Shown piece after piece: positions 27,618 to 37,600 of a stretch of DNA of 64,000 nt. Source of the stretch: Euzebyella marina. GTDB lineage: Bacteria > Bacteroidota > Bacteroidia > Flavobacteriales > Flavobacteriaceae. The position numbers and the translations under genes are program-made. The stretch's first letter is position 1. Every line of letters starts with the position of its first letter. Location of the stretch: assembly GCF_014855515.1 (NCBI RefSeq), contig NZ_JACYFK010000001.1, positions 186,001 through 250,000 of the forward strand, written 5' to 3'. Under the pieces are notes generated by a model. It searched no databases. It saw only the letters and a program-made list of their open reading frames with translations, and was not told the origin of the DNA.

Positions 27618-30600
27618 TTAGATAGAAAGGTTAACCCCTACGTTAACAAATTTGTTCTGCGGATACTGCAATCCGTTCTCTTCATTTACCTCTGGGTCAA
27701 TTCCGAATTTCTTAAGATTGTCAAACGAGAAGAGATTGTAACCGTTTACATAAAATCTAGCCTTTTGAAAACCGACTTTATCCAACCAAGGTTTTGGTAA
27801 CGAATAGCCCAGTTCTAAAGTACGTGCACGCAAATAAGTTACATTATGCATCCAATAGGTAGAAACCCTGTAATTGCTATGATAACCTGCATTGTATCTA
27901 AGTGCTGGATACTTTCCTGGAACCCAAGTACTGTTGGGGTTTGCAGGATCCTGTCTTGACCAACTATCCAAGAATATCTTATTAAGTGCCCCTTGGTTTT
28001 GGAAAGCCCAACGGGTTTCCCAGTTCTGAATCCAAGAATAGCCAGAACCTCCAGAAAAATCTGCTGTCATATCGACACCTTTATAAGAAAGTCTAATGTT
28101 CAAGCCGAAGTTGATATTCGGTTGTTTACCGAACGAATACCCAATAGGCTTCTCGTCATAACCATTAATACGCCCGTCACCATTGATATCTTCATAAATC
28201 AAATCACCTGGAAGAAGCGTGCGGTTACCTTGGCCATCAATATCTACGGTGTAGTTATTGATTTCCTCTTGTGTTTGAAACTCTCCAATTACATTATAAC
28301 CCCAACGCATATCATTATACCTGCCTTCACTTGAAGCTCTGTATTCTTGCCATGAATTAGAAAATCTTGGTTTATAGGATTCGATAAATTTTCCTCTTGA
28401 ATAGGATCCGTTGGCGGAAACCGAAACATTGAAATCACCAAAACTATCATTGTAGGTCAATGCGCCCTCGAAACCTGCCTGCGAATCACTATTTACGTTC
28501 TCGTCAGGTAAGGTGTAACCCAATTCACTTGGTATAAGTATATCATACTTAAAGCCTCTAAGACCGGTACGTAAACGGTAGAACCAATCATAAGAACCTG
28601 TTACCTTGCCATCAAATAGAGCGAAATCAATACCGATATCGGTTATCTTACTTTTGAACCAAGTAAGGTTATCTACAATCTGACCTTTATCTCTGGCACT
28701 TACTACAGGTTCTCCGTTTAAAATGGCAGTACCCACGTTGTAGTTATAACCTGGCAAATAATCATAAGCACCGATTCCGATATCATCATCACCTAAAATA
28801 CCGTAAGAAGCTCTTAACTTAAATTCTGTCAACCAAGCATCTTCTCCAGCGATAGTCTCATACCAATCTTCTTCGGTCATCCTCCAACCGATGGAACCAG
28901 AAGGGAAGAAACCGGTTCTTTTTGATGGGGCAAACTTCCAAGACTTATCTTGACGACCGGAAATCTCCAAGAAATATTTCTGCTTGTAGTTATAATTGAA
29001 CTTACCGATATAACCGATTCGGGCTAACTCACCATCGAAATCATTGAATTCGACCAAGTTGGCAAAGTACATTAACGGAAGAATATTGTTTTCAGGAACC
29101 GAACGCATCCATTGGTTTTGATCACGCTCTTCTTGTCTTTCTACCAAGAAAAGGCCTTCTACATTGTGCTCTTGCTCACTACCAAAAGCCTTTTTATACT
29201 GAGCCTGCCCTTGATAGACATTTTTAACAATTTTGCGATTTCTTCTTTCACGCCATGGGTTGGTACTGCCACCTGTCACGTTGTAAGCGTCATTTTCAGC
29301 ATCATAGGTATATGCTTCATAGGTATATTCGTGACCGTTCAATACTTGATCTTGAATATAGTACGAGTACATACCTCTCACCGATAGACCTTCTAACACC
29401 CCGCCAAATTGGTATTCACCGTTAAAGTTCGATTGCATAGTTCTTAAGATGTTGGTTGAATAACCTCCAATTTCTTTATTGTGCAGCGCCCAGTTGGTTT
29501 CGTTATGCCCTATATCATTCAGATAATCAGGGTTATCGTTAGCATAAGGACGCTCAAATGGGCGGTTACGCAAAATGGCGAACCTTGGCAACCAATAATC
29601 ATCGGCCCCTGGAATACCGGGGTTATCGGTAGTTTCTATACGACCGCTGATTTGCATGCCAACCTTTAAACGATCGGTAATATTTGCGTCGAGGTTGTTT
29701 TGAATATTTGTTCTTTCAAAATTAAATTCAGGACCCAAGACCGCCTCCTGTTTAAGATGGGTTCCAGATATGTAGTAGTTGATTTTTTCAGAACCCCCTG
29801 TTGTACTTACGTTTACACTGTACAATGGTGCATTTTTCTTAATGATAAAATCCTTCCAATTGAACGACTGATAGCCTGGTTCTGTACCAACTCTATAGCG
29901 CTCCAATTCTTCGGGAGTAATTTGTGTCTCACCAAACTCGTTCAAATCCGCTTCGGCCTTTTTGCTCATATAGGTATAAGAGTCGTTCACAACATCAGGG
30001 AAACGCGACCAATTCTGACCACCGTAATAGGCATTGACATTCACAACGTTTTTAGAGTTCTTCTTACCTCTTTTGGTTGTTACAACCACAACCCCGTTGG
30101 CGGCCCTTACCCCGTAAATAGCAGCAGCAGCATCTTTCAGTACCGAAATGCTTTCGATATCGCCTGGAGAAATATTATTAAATTGCCCTACGTCAGATTG
30201 AATACCATCTATAATGTAAAGAGGGTTACCCATATTACGTATTTGAACGGTTGCAGTAGCACCAGGTCTACCATCGGGCATTTTAAACGTTACACCAGAA
30301 ATTTTACCGGCCAGACCAGAGCTTACCGATGCACCTGCGTGCACATTCTCTAAATCTTCACTGGTAACAGTAGATATTGCAGCCGTAATAGACTTTTTGT
30401 CTTGGGTAGAGTAACCCGTTACTACCACTTCGTCAAGGGCGGCAACATCTTCGTTCATTTGAACATCGACCGTTGCTTGACCATTAACAGGCACTTCCAA
30501 TCTTTGAAAACCGATATAGCTGAAAATCAAAGTTGCATCAGCCGGGGCATTGACAGTATAATTACCATCAAAATCAGTGGTCACCCCTGTAGTTGTATTT

Positions 30601-30764
30601 TTAATAATAATCGAAACCCCTGGTAACGGAGCGCCATCACTGGCAGCTGTAACCGTACCCGTCACCGAAGGTGCATCTTGTCCGTATCCTTGGTACATAA
30701 CTGCACACACCAGAAAAACAGACACAAGAATCTTCTCGATAATGTTAGTCTTTGGTTTTTTCAT
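27618..30764 (-). CDS. susC: SusC/RagA-type TonB-linked outer membrane transporter
   Basis: The 1048-residue protein has a signal peptide (to MYQGYGQ), a carboxypeptidase-like domain (about 33-110, VTGTVTAASDGAPLPGVSI), a TonB-box-like region (LDEVVVTGYS), a plug (about 120-230, LYIIDGI and VLKDAAAAIYGVRAANGV) and a large beta-barrel ending in KFVNVGVNLSI. It imports glycan fragments with SusD, using TonB energy. The pair defines this locus as a polysaccharide utilization locus. Its leader contains copies of a putative operator (30979-31066). No anti-sigma-sensing STN domain is seen, which fits control by the nearby hybrid two-component system. Confidence 0.97.
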   Translation of the reverse strand: MKKPKTNIIEKILVSVFLVCAVMYQGYGQDAPSVTGTVTAASDGAPLPGVSIIIKNTTTGVTTDFDGNYTVNAPADATLIFSYIGFQRLEVPVNGQATVDVQMNEDVAALDEVVVTGYSTQDKKSITAAISTVTSEDLENVHAGASVSSGLAGKISGVTFKMPDGRPGATATVQIRNMGNPLYIIDGIQSDVGQFNNISPGDIESISVLKDAAAAIYGVRAANGVVVVTTKRGKKNSKNVVNVNAYYGGQNWSRFPDVVNDSYTYMSKKAEADLNEFGETQITPEELERYRVGTEPGYQSFNWKDFIIKKNAPLYSVNVSTTGGSEKINYYISGTHLKQEAVLGPEFNFERTNIQNNLDANITDRLKVGMQISGRIETTDNPGIPGADDYWLPRFAILRNRPFERPYANDNPDYLNDIGHNETNWALHNKEIGGYSTNILRTMQSNFNGEYQFGGVLEGLSVRGMYSYYIQDQVLNGHEYTYEAYTYDAENDAYNVTGGSTNPWRERRNRKIVKNVYQGQAQYKKAFGSEQEHNVEGLFLVERQEERDQNQWMRSVPENNILPLMYFANLVEFNDFDGELARIGYIGKFNYNYKQKYFLEISGRQDKSWKFAPSKRTGFFPSGSIGWRMTEEDWYETIAGEDAWLTEFKLRASYGILGDDDIGIGAYDYLPGYNYNVGTAILNGEPVVSARDKGQIVDNLTWFKSKITDIGIDFALFDGKVTGSYDWFYRLRTGLRGFKYDILIPSELGYTLPDENVNSDSQAGFEGALTYNDSFGDFNVSVSANGSYSRGKFIESYKPRFSNSWQEYRASSEGRYNDMRWGYNVIGEFQTQEEINNYTVDIDGQGNRTLLPGDLIYEDINGDGRINGYDEKPIGYSFGKQPNINFGLNIRLSYKGVDMTADFSGGSGYSWIQNWETRWAFQNQGALNKIFLDSWSRQDPANPNSTWVPGKYPALRYNAGYHSNYRVSTYWMHNVTYLRARTLELGYSLPKPWLDKVGFQKARFYVNGYNLFSFDNLKKFGIDPEVNEENGLQYPQNKFVNVGVNLSI

Positions 30765-30978
30765 TGTTTCTCATTTTTGAATGATTGCTTAGAGATTAGT
30801 TTGCTAGTTGAGTAAATTGATAGATTCTTAAATTGAGAAAGGTGTTTGTGTCATAATTTCATTTTAAGTTGTTTTAGTTGAGTATTTATTTGAGATAGAG
30901 CTTTAAAATTGACAAATTGCCAATGATCAAATAAAATGAATTCAGAATCCTATTACTCTGTGGATTGTATCATTCTAT

Positions 30979-30995
30979 CATACAAATCGTTCAAA
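30979..30995 (-). promoter_or_regulatory. Candidate HTCS operator, susC copy 1
   Basis: catacaaatcgttcaaa matches cgtacaaattgttcaaa at 34484-34500 upstream of GH2 at 15 of 17 positions. GATTGTAT at 30963-30970 forms an imperfect inverted partner of ATACAAATC at 30980-30988. Confidence 0.5.
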
Positions 30996-31028
30996 TTTTA
31001 AGAGAAGGTTAAGAGAAGAGTCTTTATT

Positions 31029-31066
31029 GATACAAATTGTTGCGGTTTGAGACAGATTGTATACCA
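31029..31066. promoter_or_regulatory. Candidate HTCS operator, susC copies 2 and 3 (inverted pair)
   Basis: TACAAATTGTT (31031-31041) is identical to the core of the GH2-side motif. An inverted, looser copy, tttgagacagattgtatacc (31047-31066), follows, making an imperfect palindrome. Confidence 0.4.
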
Positions 31067-31332
31067 ATCAATTAACAAAGATTTAAATAATTGATTTTCA
31101 AATGGTTTAATAACCATATGGAACAAGTCAAATCGTATCAATAAAAGTGAAATCAGAACAATCTGTGCTGAAGTTGCCATTTCAGGTTGGTTTAAAACGT
31201 CTCGCGAGATGACTAAAGAAGTCTCCTATCCTGAAAGGATGACAAGAATCAAATCCATCCAAGTAATTACCTGACTTGAAGTATTGTTTAAATTGAGAAA
31301 GTTCAAAGAAGGAGATGTTAGAACTGGTACAT

Positions 31333-31363
31333 AAAAAATGCCACCCCAATCCAAGGGTGGCAT
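31333..31363 (-). terminator. Rho-independent terminator of the GH2-GH43 unit
   Basis: ATGCCACCC (31338-31346) pairs perfectly with GGGTGGCAT (31355-31363) around an eight-base loop. On the minus strand the stem is followed by six T. It lies 50 bases after the GH43 stop and separates that unit from susC. Confidence 0.88.
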
Positions 31364-31412
31364 CGTGCTTAAACTCTAAACAATCCAAATTTGACTCTTA
31401 CTATTTTCTTAT

Positions 31413-32519
31413 TTATAATCCTGAAGGTTTGACCAATTTCTCAGAGGTTTCAATAGGCTCGCCAAGAATAGGCATATTATCTGAAGACCAAGAAATTTTC
31501 TGGGCCCTAGGAGACCTTTTGTTCCCGCAACCATCGACAGGAGTGTCATTTGCATGGTACAATATCCAGTCTTCGGTACCATCCGGGCTTTTGAAAAAGG
31601 AGTTATGTCCAGTTCCGAACACAGATTTCTCTTTCGCCTGTTGAAAAATAGGGTCTTCCGATTTAGACCATGATGATTTTTCCATAGGATCATCATTCTT
31701 ATTCATCGTCAAAAGGCCAAGTGCATAATAGGGAGTCCAGCATCCGCTTGCGGAATAAACAATATGCACCTTATCACCATGAGCTAACATTTGAGGCCCT
31801 TCATTAACGTAAACAGGGGCATCCGGTTTCCAAACCCCAGGGTAATGCCAGTTTCTTTCCCAATCATGTTCTGGAGTACTTATCAATACACGATCAGAAC
31901 TTATCGTATATGGGTTAGACATTTTAGCTATATAAATATTCTGCATCTCCTCACCTCCATCGACCTTGGGATTTTCCCAACCAGACCAAATAAAGTAGAG
32001 TTGGCTTTGGTGCTCAAAAATACTTCCATCAATGGCCCAATTATCATTTTTGTCAGTCTTTAGTTTAGACTTTACTTTAAACTCACCTTTGAACGGGTCA
32101 GGAGAGCTATTATCTATAACGAACATGCGGTGATTTCGATTATCACCATCATCTGCCGCCACATAAATGTACCAGTGCCCATTAATATTATGAATTTCAG
32201 GGGCCCAGATATTTCTAGAATGATCGCCGGTTTCAGGTGCGCGCCAAATTACCTTCGACTCTGCATTTCTTAAATCAGTAATATCTGCAGTTCGCATCAA
32301 AGTGATAGCGTTACCGCCAGATTTTATGTAATAAAAATTTCCTTCGTAATAGATGGTCCAAGGATCCGCACCACTATCTAATAGCGGGTTTGTGAAATAG
32401 CTGAGTGATTTTTCATCTTCTTGAACAAGATCAGTTTTTGAATTTTCAGCAGCTTCCTTTTCGGTTTCCTTACAAGAGAAAAACAATAACAGCAACACTA
32501 AGGGCAAAACCTCTCTCAT
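31413..32519 (-). CDS. Glycoside hydrolase family 43-like lipoprotein
   Basis: The 368-residue lipoprotein (lipobox FFSC before KETEKEA) is a GH43-type propeller. Catalytic candidates are the Asp in DSGADPWTIYY, the Asp in NWAIDGSIF and the Glu in VNEGPQML. The IWAPEIHNINGHWYIYVAAD block is typical of the arabinanase/arabinofuranosidase group. It follows GH2 by 43 bases, and a terminator lies 50 bases downstream, so these two genes form their own unit. Confidence 0.93.
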   Translation of the reverse strand: MREVLPLVLLLLFFSCKETEKEAAENSKTDLVQEDEKSLSYFTNPLLDSGADPWTIYYEGNFYYIKSGGNAITLMRTADITDLRNAESKVIWRAPETGDHSRNIWAPEIHNINGHWYIYVAADDGDNRNHRMFVIDNSSPDPFKGEFKVKSKLKTDKNDNWAIDGSIFEHQSQLYFIWSGWENPKVDGGEEMQNIYIAKMSNPYTISSDRVLISTPEHDWERNWHYPGVWKPDAPVYVNEGPQMLAHGDKVHIVYSASGCWTPYYALGLLTMNKNDDPMEKSSWSKSEDPIFQQAKEKSVFGTGHNSFFKSPDGTEDWILYHANDTPVDGCGNKRSPRAQKISWSSDNMPILGEPIETSEKLVKPSGL

Positions 32520-32562
32520 AAGATTCTAGTTGTAAAAAATGATTGTTACGTTTAACAAAGGA

Positions 32563-34395
32563 TTAATTTAAAGTATCGATGATTTCTTGATTAATTTTCT
32601 TGACTTCTTTGATGTTCATTTTGTCTACCTTTCTATCATAGGTCATAAAACCATTAACTTCACCTTCTACATCGGTCGTCTGTGTATATACCGCTCCTGA
32701 GAAACCTGCTTTGACCAAGTTCTTGAGCTCTTTCGCATACTTGATGTATTCATCGGTAGTTTCTTTTGAGTTTTTGAACTTTATGTAGCCCCAGTTATTA
32801 TCCGGTTTCCATAAATGGCCTTTTAAGGGCAAGCCGATTCCTCCATACTCACCTAAGACATTTACCCTTTGCGCATCATATAAGTACATGGCCGGCCCAG
32901 GATAATTATGTAAGTCGACAATATCACCTGTACGATAAAAATTACCCCCACTGGCGGAGTTTACAAGTCTACTTTGATCATAAGCCTTTGTCCATTCCGT
33001 TATCTCTTCTGTTTTGAACTGACCCCACGCCTCATTGAAAGGAACCCAAACCACGATACTAGGTTGGGAATAGAGATAATCCATAATACCCTTCCATTCC
33101 TTACGATAGATTTCTTCAGATTCTGCAGATCTTTTTAATTCCGTACCGGTGAAATAGTTGTGATTCTGCCACTGAGGACTTTTATCTCCGCTAGGCATAT
33201 CTTGCCAAACCAATATACCGAGTCTATCGCAATGGGCATACCACCTAGCGGGCTCAACCTTAACATGCTTTCTAATCATATTAAAGCCCAGTTCTTTGGT
33301 CTTGACAATGTCGTATTTCAGGGCTTCATCGGTAGGTGCCGTATACAAACCATCGGGCCACCAACCTTGATCCAAGGGGCCAAATTGAAAGTAATCTTTA
33401 TTGTTCAGCTGCATGCGCACAATACCGTAGTCATCTTTTTTCATGGATATTTTTCGCATTCCGAAATAGCTTTTGACCTCGTCAACCTGATTATTTTGGC
33501 TATGCAATCTCACCTGTATATCATAGAGAAAGGGAGATTCCGGCGACCACAGTTTAGCATTTGGAATACTTAAAACAGTTTCTTGATCCACATTTGCCTT
33601 TGCGGTCGTAATTTCAGTTTCACCGTCAAAAGCTAAAATCTCAACTATATCGCCGTAAGAGGTACCTTCTGTTTCAACTTTTATGCTTACCGTATTATTA
33701 TCAATGTCAGGAACTGTCTTTAAACTAACAATGCTTTTGGTATTCACAGGTTCTATCCACACGGTTTGCCAAATACCTGTTACGGGAGTATACCAGATAC
33801 CTTCAGGCTTTTTCACCTGTTTGCCGCGAGGTTGAGGACCTTCGTCAGTCGGATCCCAAACTTTCACGGTCAAAACCTGCTCTGAACTTTGTATGAATGG
33901 AGTTATATCAAACGAAAAAGGAGTATAACCGCCCGTATGCGAACCTACTTTTACGTCATTGATCCAGATATCAGCTTTCCAATCGACCGCCCCAAAGTGT
34001 AACAGGATATTCTGTCCGCTCCACCCTTCCGGAATATTGAATTTTGTGCGGTACCAAAGCTCATTTGATGACCCTACTTCTTTCATCACGCCTGACAAGC
34101 TAGATTCGGCCGCAAAAGGAACCAAAATTTTTCCATCAAAACTTTCAGGAAGTGGAGCACCCTTTTTCAAGATGCTATAATCCCACAAACCGTTTAAGTT
34201 TTTCCATTCTGAACGCTCCATTATCGGTCTGGGATATTCAGGAAGAACATTTTCTGCATCTAAACTTTCGGCCCATTTGGTTTTAATTTTATCGCCGGCC
34301 GGCTTCCATTGCGCATTGGTCGTTAGAAAAGCCAAAGTAAAAATGGCAAGAATAAGTTTTTTCACATTTTGAAAGGCAAGAATAGAGTGTCTCAT
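32563..34395 (-). CDS. Glycoside hydrolase family 2-type enzyme
   Basis: The protein has 610 residues from ATG 34395, which opens a signal peptide (MRHSILAFQNVKKLILAIFTLA, then FLTTNAQ). A longer frame to 34578 crosses the divergent promoter and is unlikely. Domain order is sugar-binding (NLNGLWDYSI to KVWDPTDEG), immunoglobulin-like, and TIM barrel. The acid/base Glu is in VPFNEAWGQF and the nucleophile Glu in LGEYGGIG. It is shorter than classical beta-galactosidases, lacking their C-terminal domains. Beta-galactosidase, glucuronidase or another retaining exo-activity is possible. It is divergent from the hybrid regulator and shares candidate operators with it. Confidence 0.93.
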   Translation of the reverse strand: MRHSILAFQNVKKLILAIFTLAFLTTNAQWKPAGDKIKTKWAESLDAENVLPEYPRPIMERSEWKNLNGLWDYSILKKGAPLPESFDGKILVPFAAESSLSGVMKEVGSSNELWYRTKFNIPEGWSGQNILLHFGAVDWKADIWINDVKVGSHTGGYTPFSFDITPFIQSSEQVLTVKVWDPTDEGPQPRGKQVKKPEGIWYTPVTGIWQTVWIEPVNTKSIVSLKTVPDIDNNTVSIKVETEGTSYGDIVEILAFDGETEITTAKANVDQETVLSIPNAKLWSPESPFLYDIQVRLHSQNNQVDEVKSYFGMRKISMKKDDYGIVRMQLNNKDYFQFGPLDQGWWPDGLYTAPTDEALKYDIVKTKELGFNMIRKHVKVEPARWYAHCDRLGILVWQDMPSGDKSPQWQNHNYFTGTELKRSAESEEIYRKEWKGIMDYLYSQPSIVVWVPFNEAWGQFKTEEITEWTKAYDQSRLVNSASGGNFYRTGDIVDLHNYPGPAMYLYDAQRVNVLGEYGGIGLPLKGHLWKPDNNWGYIKFKNSKETTDEYIKYAKELKNLVKAGFSGAVYTQTTDVEGEVNGFMTYDRKVDKMNIKEVKKINQEIIDTLN

Positions 34396-34483
34396 GGCGG
34401 TTATCAAATGAATTATTTTACAACTATTCTCTAAAGAAACCAATTTGAAAGAAAAGATGCAATACACGCCCGTTTCTTTATTT

Positions 34484-34500
34484 CGTACAAATTGTTCAAA
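34484..34500 (-). promoter_or_regulatory. Candidate HTCS operator, GH2 side
   Basis: cgtacaaattgttcaaa is the near copy of the susC-leader motif at 30979-30995 (15 of 17 identical), in the same orientation relative to the controlled gene. It lies 89 bases upstream of the GH2 start. Confidence 0.5.
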
Positions 34501-34524
34501 ATCACCGATGTTGATACCTATAAT

Positions 34525-34546
34525 TAAATTTGAACTGTTTCGTATG
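34525..34546 (+). promoter_or_regulatory. Candidate HTCS promoter overlapped by an inverted operator copy
   Basis: TAAATTTG (34525-34532) fits the Bacteroidota -7 element TAnnTTTG. The inverted operator-like copy tttgaactgtttcgtatg (34529-34546) overlaps it; its reverse complement matches the 30979 motif apart from one extra base and two mismatches. The arrangement suggests autoregulation. No convincing -33 element is visible. Confidence 0.4.
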
Positions 34547-34607
34547 GTGTATGAAACATTTTGTTGTGAATTTTTCATTAACTTTTAACGATATTCGGCC
34601 GATTTTG

Positions 34608-37600
34608 ATGAGAATGAAGACCTTATTACCCCTACTTTTACTTCACGCCTCAATACTTTGCGGGCAAGAATTTTATTTCGAGCACTATAAAGTTGAAGAT
34701 GGCCTTTCTCACAATACGGTTCTCAGCTCTATTCAAGATGAAAAAGGATTTTTGTGGTTCGGTACTAAAAGTGGCCTAAATCGTTTTGACGGATATAATT
34801 TTAGGCTATTTCAAAAAAATGAAGACGACCCAAAAAGCTTACGAAGCAACTATGTAGAAAGTCTTTTTGAATTAAACGGTACTATTTGGGTAGGTACCGA
34901 TAACGGGCTTCTTTCCTATAACGAAAAACTGGAAAATTTTGATTTTGTAGAAGGTACCGAGAACAACCAGATCATTGATATGAGTGGCGACTCAGATGGT
35001 AATCTCTGGTACATCGCAGAAAGTAGTCTTATTAAATATGACCCCAACAAAAAGGAGAGTACTAAGTTCGAGGCAAGCGAAAATTTCTACGCCTCCGATG
35101 TTATCAACACCAAAGATGGGTTATGGGCCTGTTCAACAAATACCTTATATAAATACGATAAGATTACCAACAAATTTACCAGACATGCCCTAGATGTCGA
35201 AGCAAGCCCCAGTAGCCCTTTTGGCATTAACGAACTTTTCTCGCTTGATGACCGAACCATTTTGTTGGGCACTCAAAATCATGGCGTGCTTGCATTTGAT
35301 ATTATTTCGGAAAGACTACAGGAAATCGGCTTTCTTACTTCTGGCAAGCAATATGTTCGCGACTTTGCCCTGCGTAGCAATGACGAACTTTGGGTAGCTA
35401 CTGAATCCGGATTGCATATTTTCAACCTGATAACCAAGAAATACAGTAATCTTAAGAAGAATTACGACGACCCTTATGCCCTTTCCGATAATGCCGTCTA
35501 TAGTTTGACCGTAGATAAAGAGGGAGGTGTTTGGGCCGGAACCTATTTTGGGGGCATCAACTACCAATCAAAACAATATTCGCCATTCAAAAAATACTTT
35601 CCAAAGTCAGCCCAGAACTCACTTAACGGAAACGCCATTCGTGAAATCACTGCCGATAAATATGGAAACCTTTGGATTGGCACAGAAGATGGCGGGCTCA
35701 ATAAATACAACCCAAAAAAAGATAGTTTCACAAATTTTACATCTATTGAAAAACAGAAAGATGGTATTCTAGCGCATTACAACGTTCACGGTCTGCTTCC
35801 TATTGACAATAAACTTTGGATCGGTATGTTCGACAATGGTATTGATATTATGGACATCAATACGAATAAGATTATCAAGCACTACGGCACCGATATGGCT
35901 CATGGCCTGCGGAGTAATTTTGTATTCGCAATCAACCAGACACGGTCAGGCGAAATCTTCTTTCTATCGACCTTTGGAGTACAGACCTTTAACCCGACCA
36001 CAGAAAAATTTGAATTGTTTGAAGGGTTTCCTGACAATTTACACTACACCAGTTTTTTAGAAGACAAATCAGGCATTTTATGGGCAGGCACCACGTTCGA
36101 TGGGCTTTATTCATATAATCCGGCAACTGGAGAAAAAGAAGCTTATAGATATAATAGTTCTACACAGAACAGTATCTCGAACAACCACATCAACTCAATA
36201 TTTCAAGATAGTAGAAATAACATTTGGGTGAATACCGAAAATGGACTGAATCTCTTTCTTGAAGAAACCAAAGCGTTTAAACGCTACGGACTCAAAGATG
36301 GTTTCCCTACCAATGTGTTTTATGCCACATTAGAAGATGACAGTGGCAATCTTTGGATGAGTACCTCTAACGGGTTGGTCGAATTCAATGCCATAACCGG
36401 CAATAAAAAGATATATTCAAAGGCGGATGGGCTACAGAGTGATCAATTTAATTATATGGCCGCCCATAAAGCCGATGATGGCACCATGTATTTCGGAAGT
36501 GTCAACGGCATGGTCAGTTTTAACCCCAAAAATTTCAAAAAGAACAATTACAGTGCACCAACTTATATCACCGCCTTACAGATAGACAACCAAGACGTTT
36601 TTGTAAACCAAGAAGATTCACCAATTGAAGAATCAATTACATCGCTAAAAAAACTAACGCTAAAACCGTCGCAATCATCATTCAGTCTCGAATTCGCCGC
36701 TTTAAGTTTCAATGCGCCAGAGAATACAGAATATTGGTACAAGATGGATGGGCTTAACAATGACTGGGTGCATCTACAGAAAGACCATAAGGTCTATTTT
36801 ACCGAGTTGGCACCGGGCAATTATAATTTCTTCGTAAAATCAATGAACAGTAGTGGTGTATGGGGCATGGAAACATCCGGTCTTCAAATAAAGGTGCTAC
36901 CTCCCTTTTACAAAAGCAATCTAGCCTACTTACTTTATACCTTGCTGACACTATTGCTTATTTTTCTAAGCTTTAGAACCTATCACCAGCGCATCAAGTT
37001 CAAGAACGACCGAAAAATACGGCAATTGAACAGTAGAAAAGAGAAAGAAATTTATGAGGCCAAAATTGAGTTCTTCACTAATATCTCACATGAGATCAGA
37101 ACACCATTGACACTCATCAAAAGTCCCCTGGAAAAAGCTCTTAGAAGGTCCCATGAGATACCTGGGGTAAAAGAGAATCTCGCCATAGTCAAAAGAAATA
37201 CCAATCGCCTTCTTGATTTGGTCAATCAGCTGTTGGATTTTAGAAAAACGGAGATCGAAAGGGTCGATTTAACTTTCGTGAGAACGAATATCACCAAACT
37301 CATACAGTCAACCTATGAGAGGTTCAGCGAGGCCATTCGCGATAAGGAAGTCGATTTCCGATTGAATTCGGAAGATGAGGATATTTACGCCTCGGTCGAT
37401 AGCGAAGCTCTCAAGAAGATTTTAAGCAACCTTTATGGCAATGCCATTAAATATGCCGATTCAAAAGTATTGGTTGATTTAAAGAGGAATGAATCGACGA
37501 TTGAACTGACCATTAAAAATGATGGAGATTTAATTCCCGGTCATCTAAAGGAAAAGATTTTTGAGCCATTTTATCGCGTTTCGGGTTCAGAAAACCAAAC

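Larger units (their letters stand above)
30765..31337. promoter_or_regulatory. Long susC leader and promoter region
   Basis: This AT-rich stretch has no convincing gene: two minus-strand reading frames of about 60 codons look like chance. It holds the susC promoter, though no clean TAnnTTTG box was found. A cluster of related motifs (ATACAAAT and inverted forms) lies at about 30963-31066, 200-300 bases upstream of the susC start. Confidence 0.6.

Noticed and set aside
30998-31388. Two minus-strand frames of about 60 codons in the susC leader
   Set aside because: The compositions look random, one overlaps the terminator hairpin at 31338-31363 and the other the putative operator cluster; no start signal or family resemblance.
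34396-34578. N-terminal extension of the GH2 gene and the HTCS start at 34530
   Set aside because: Both extensions run into the divergent promoter region and precede good signal peptides (starts at 34395 and 34608).
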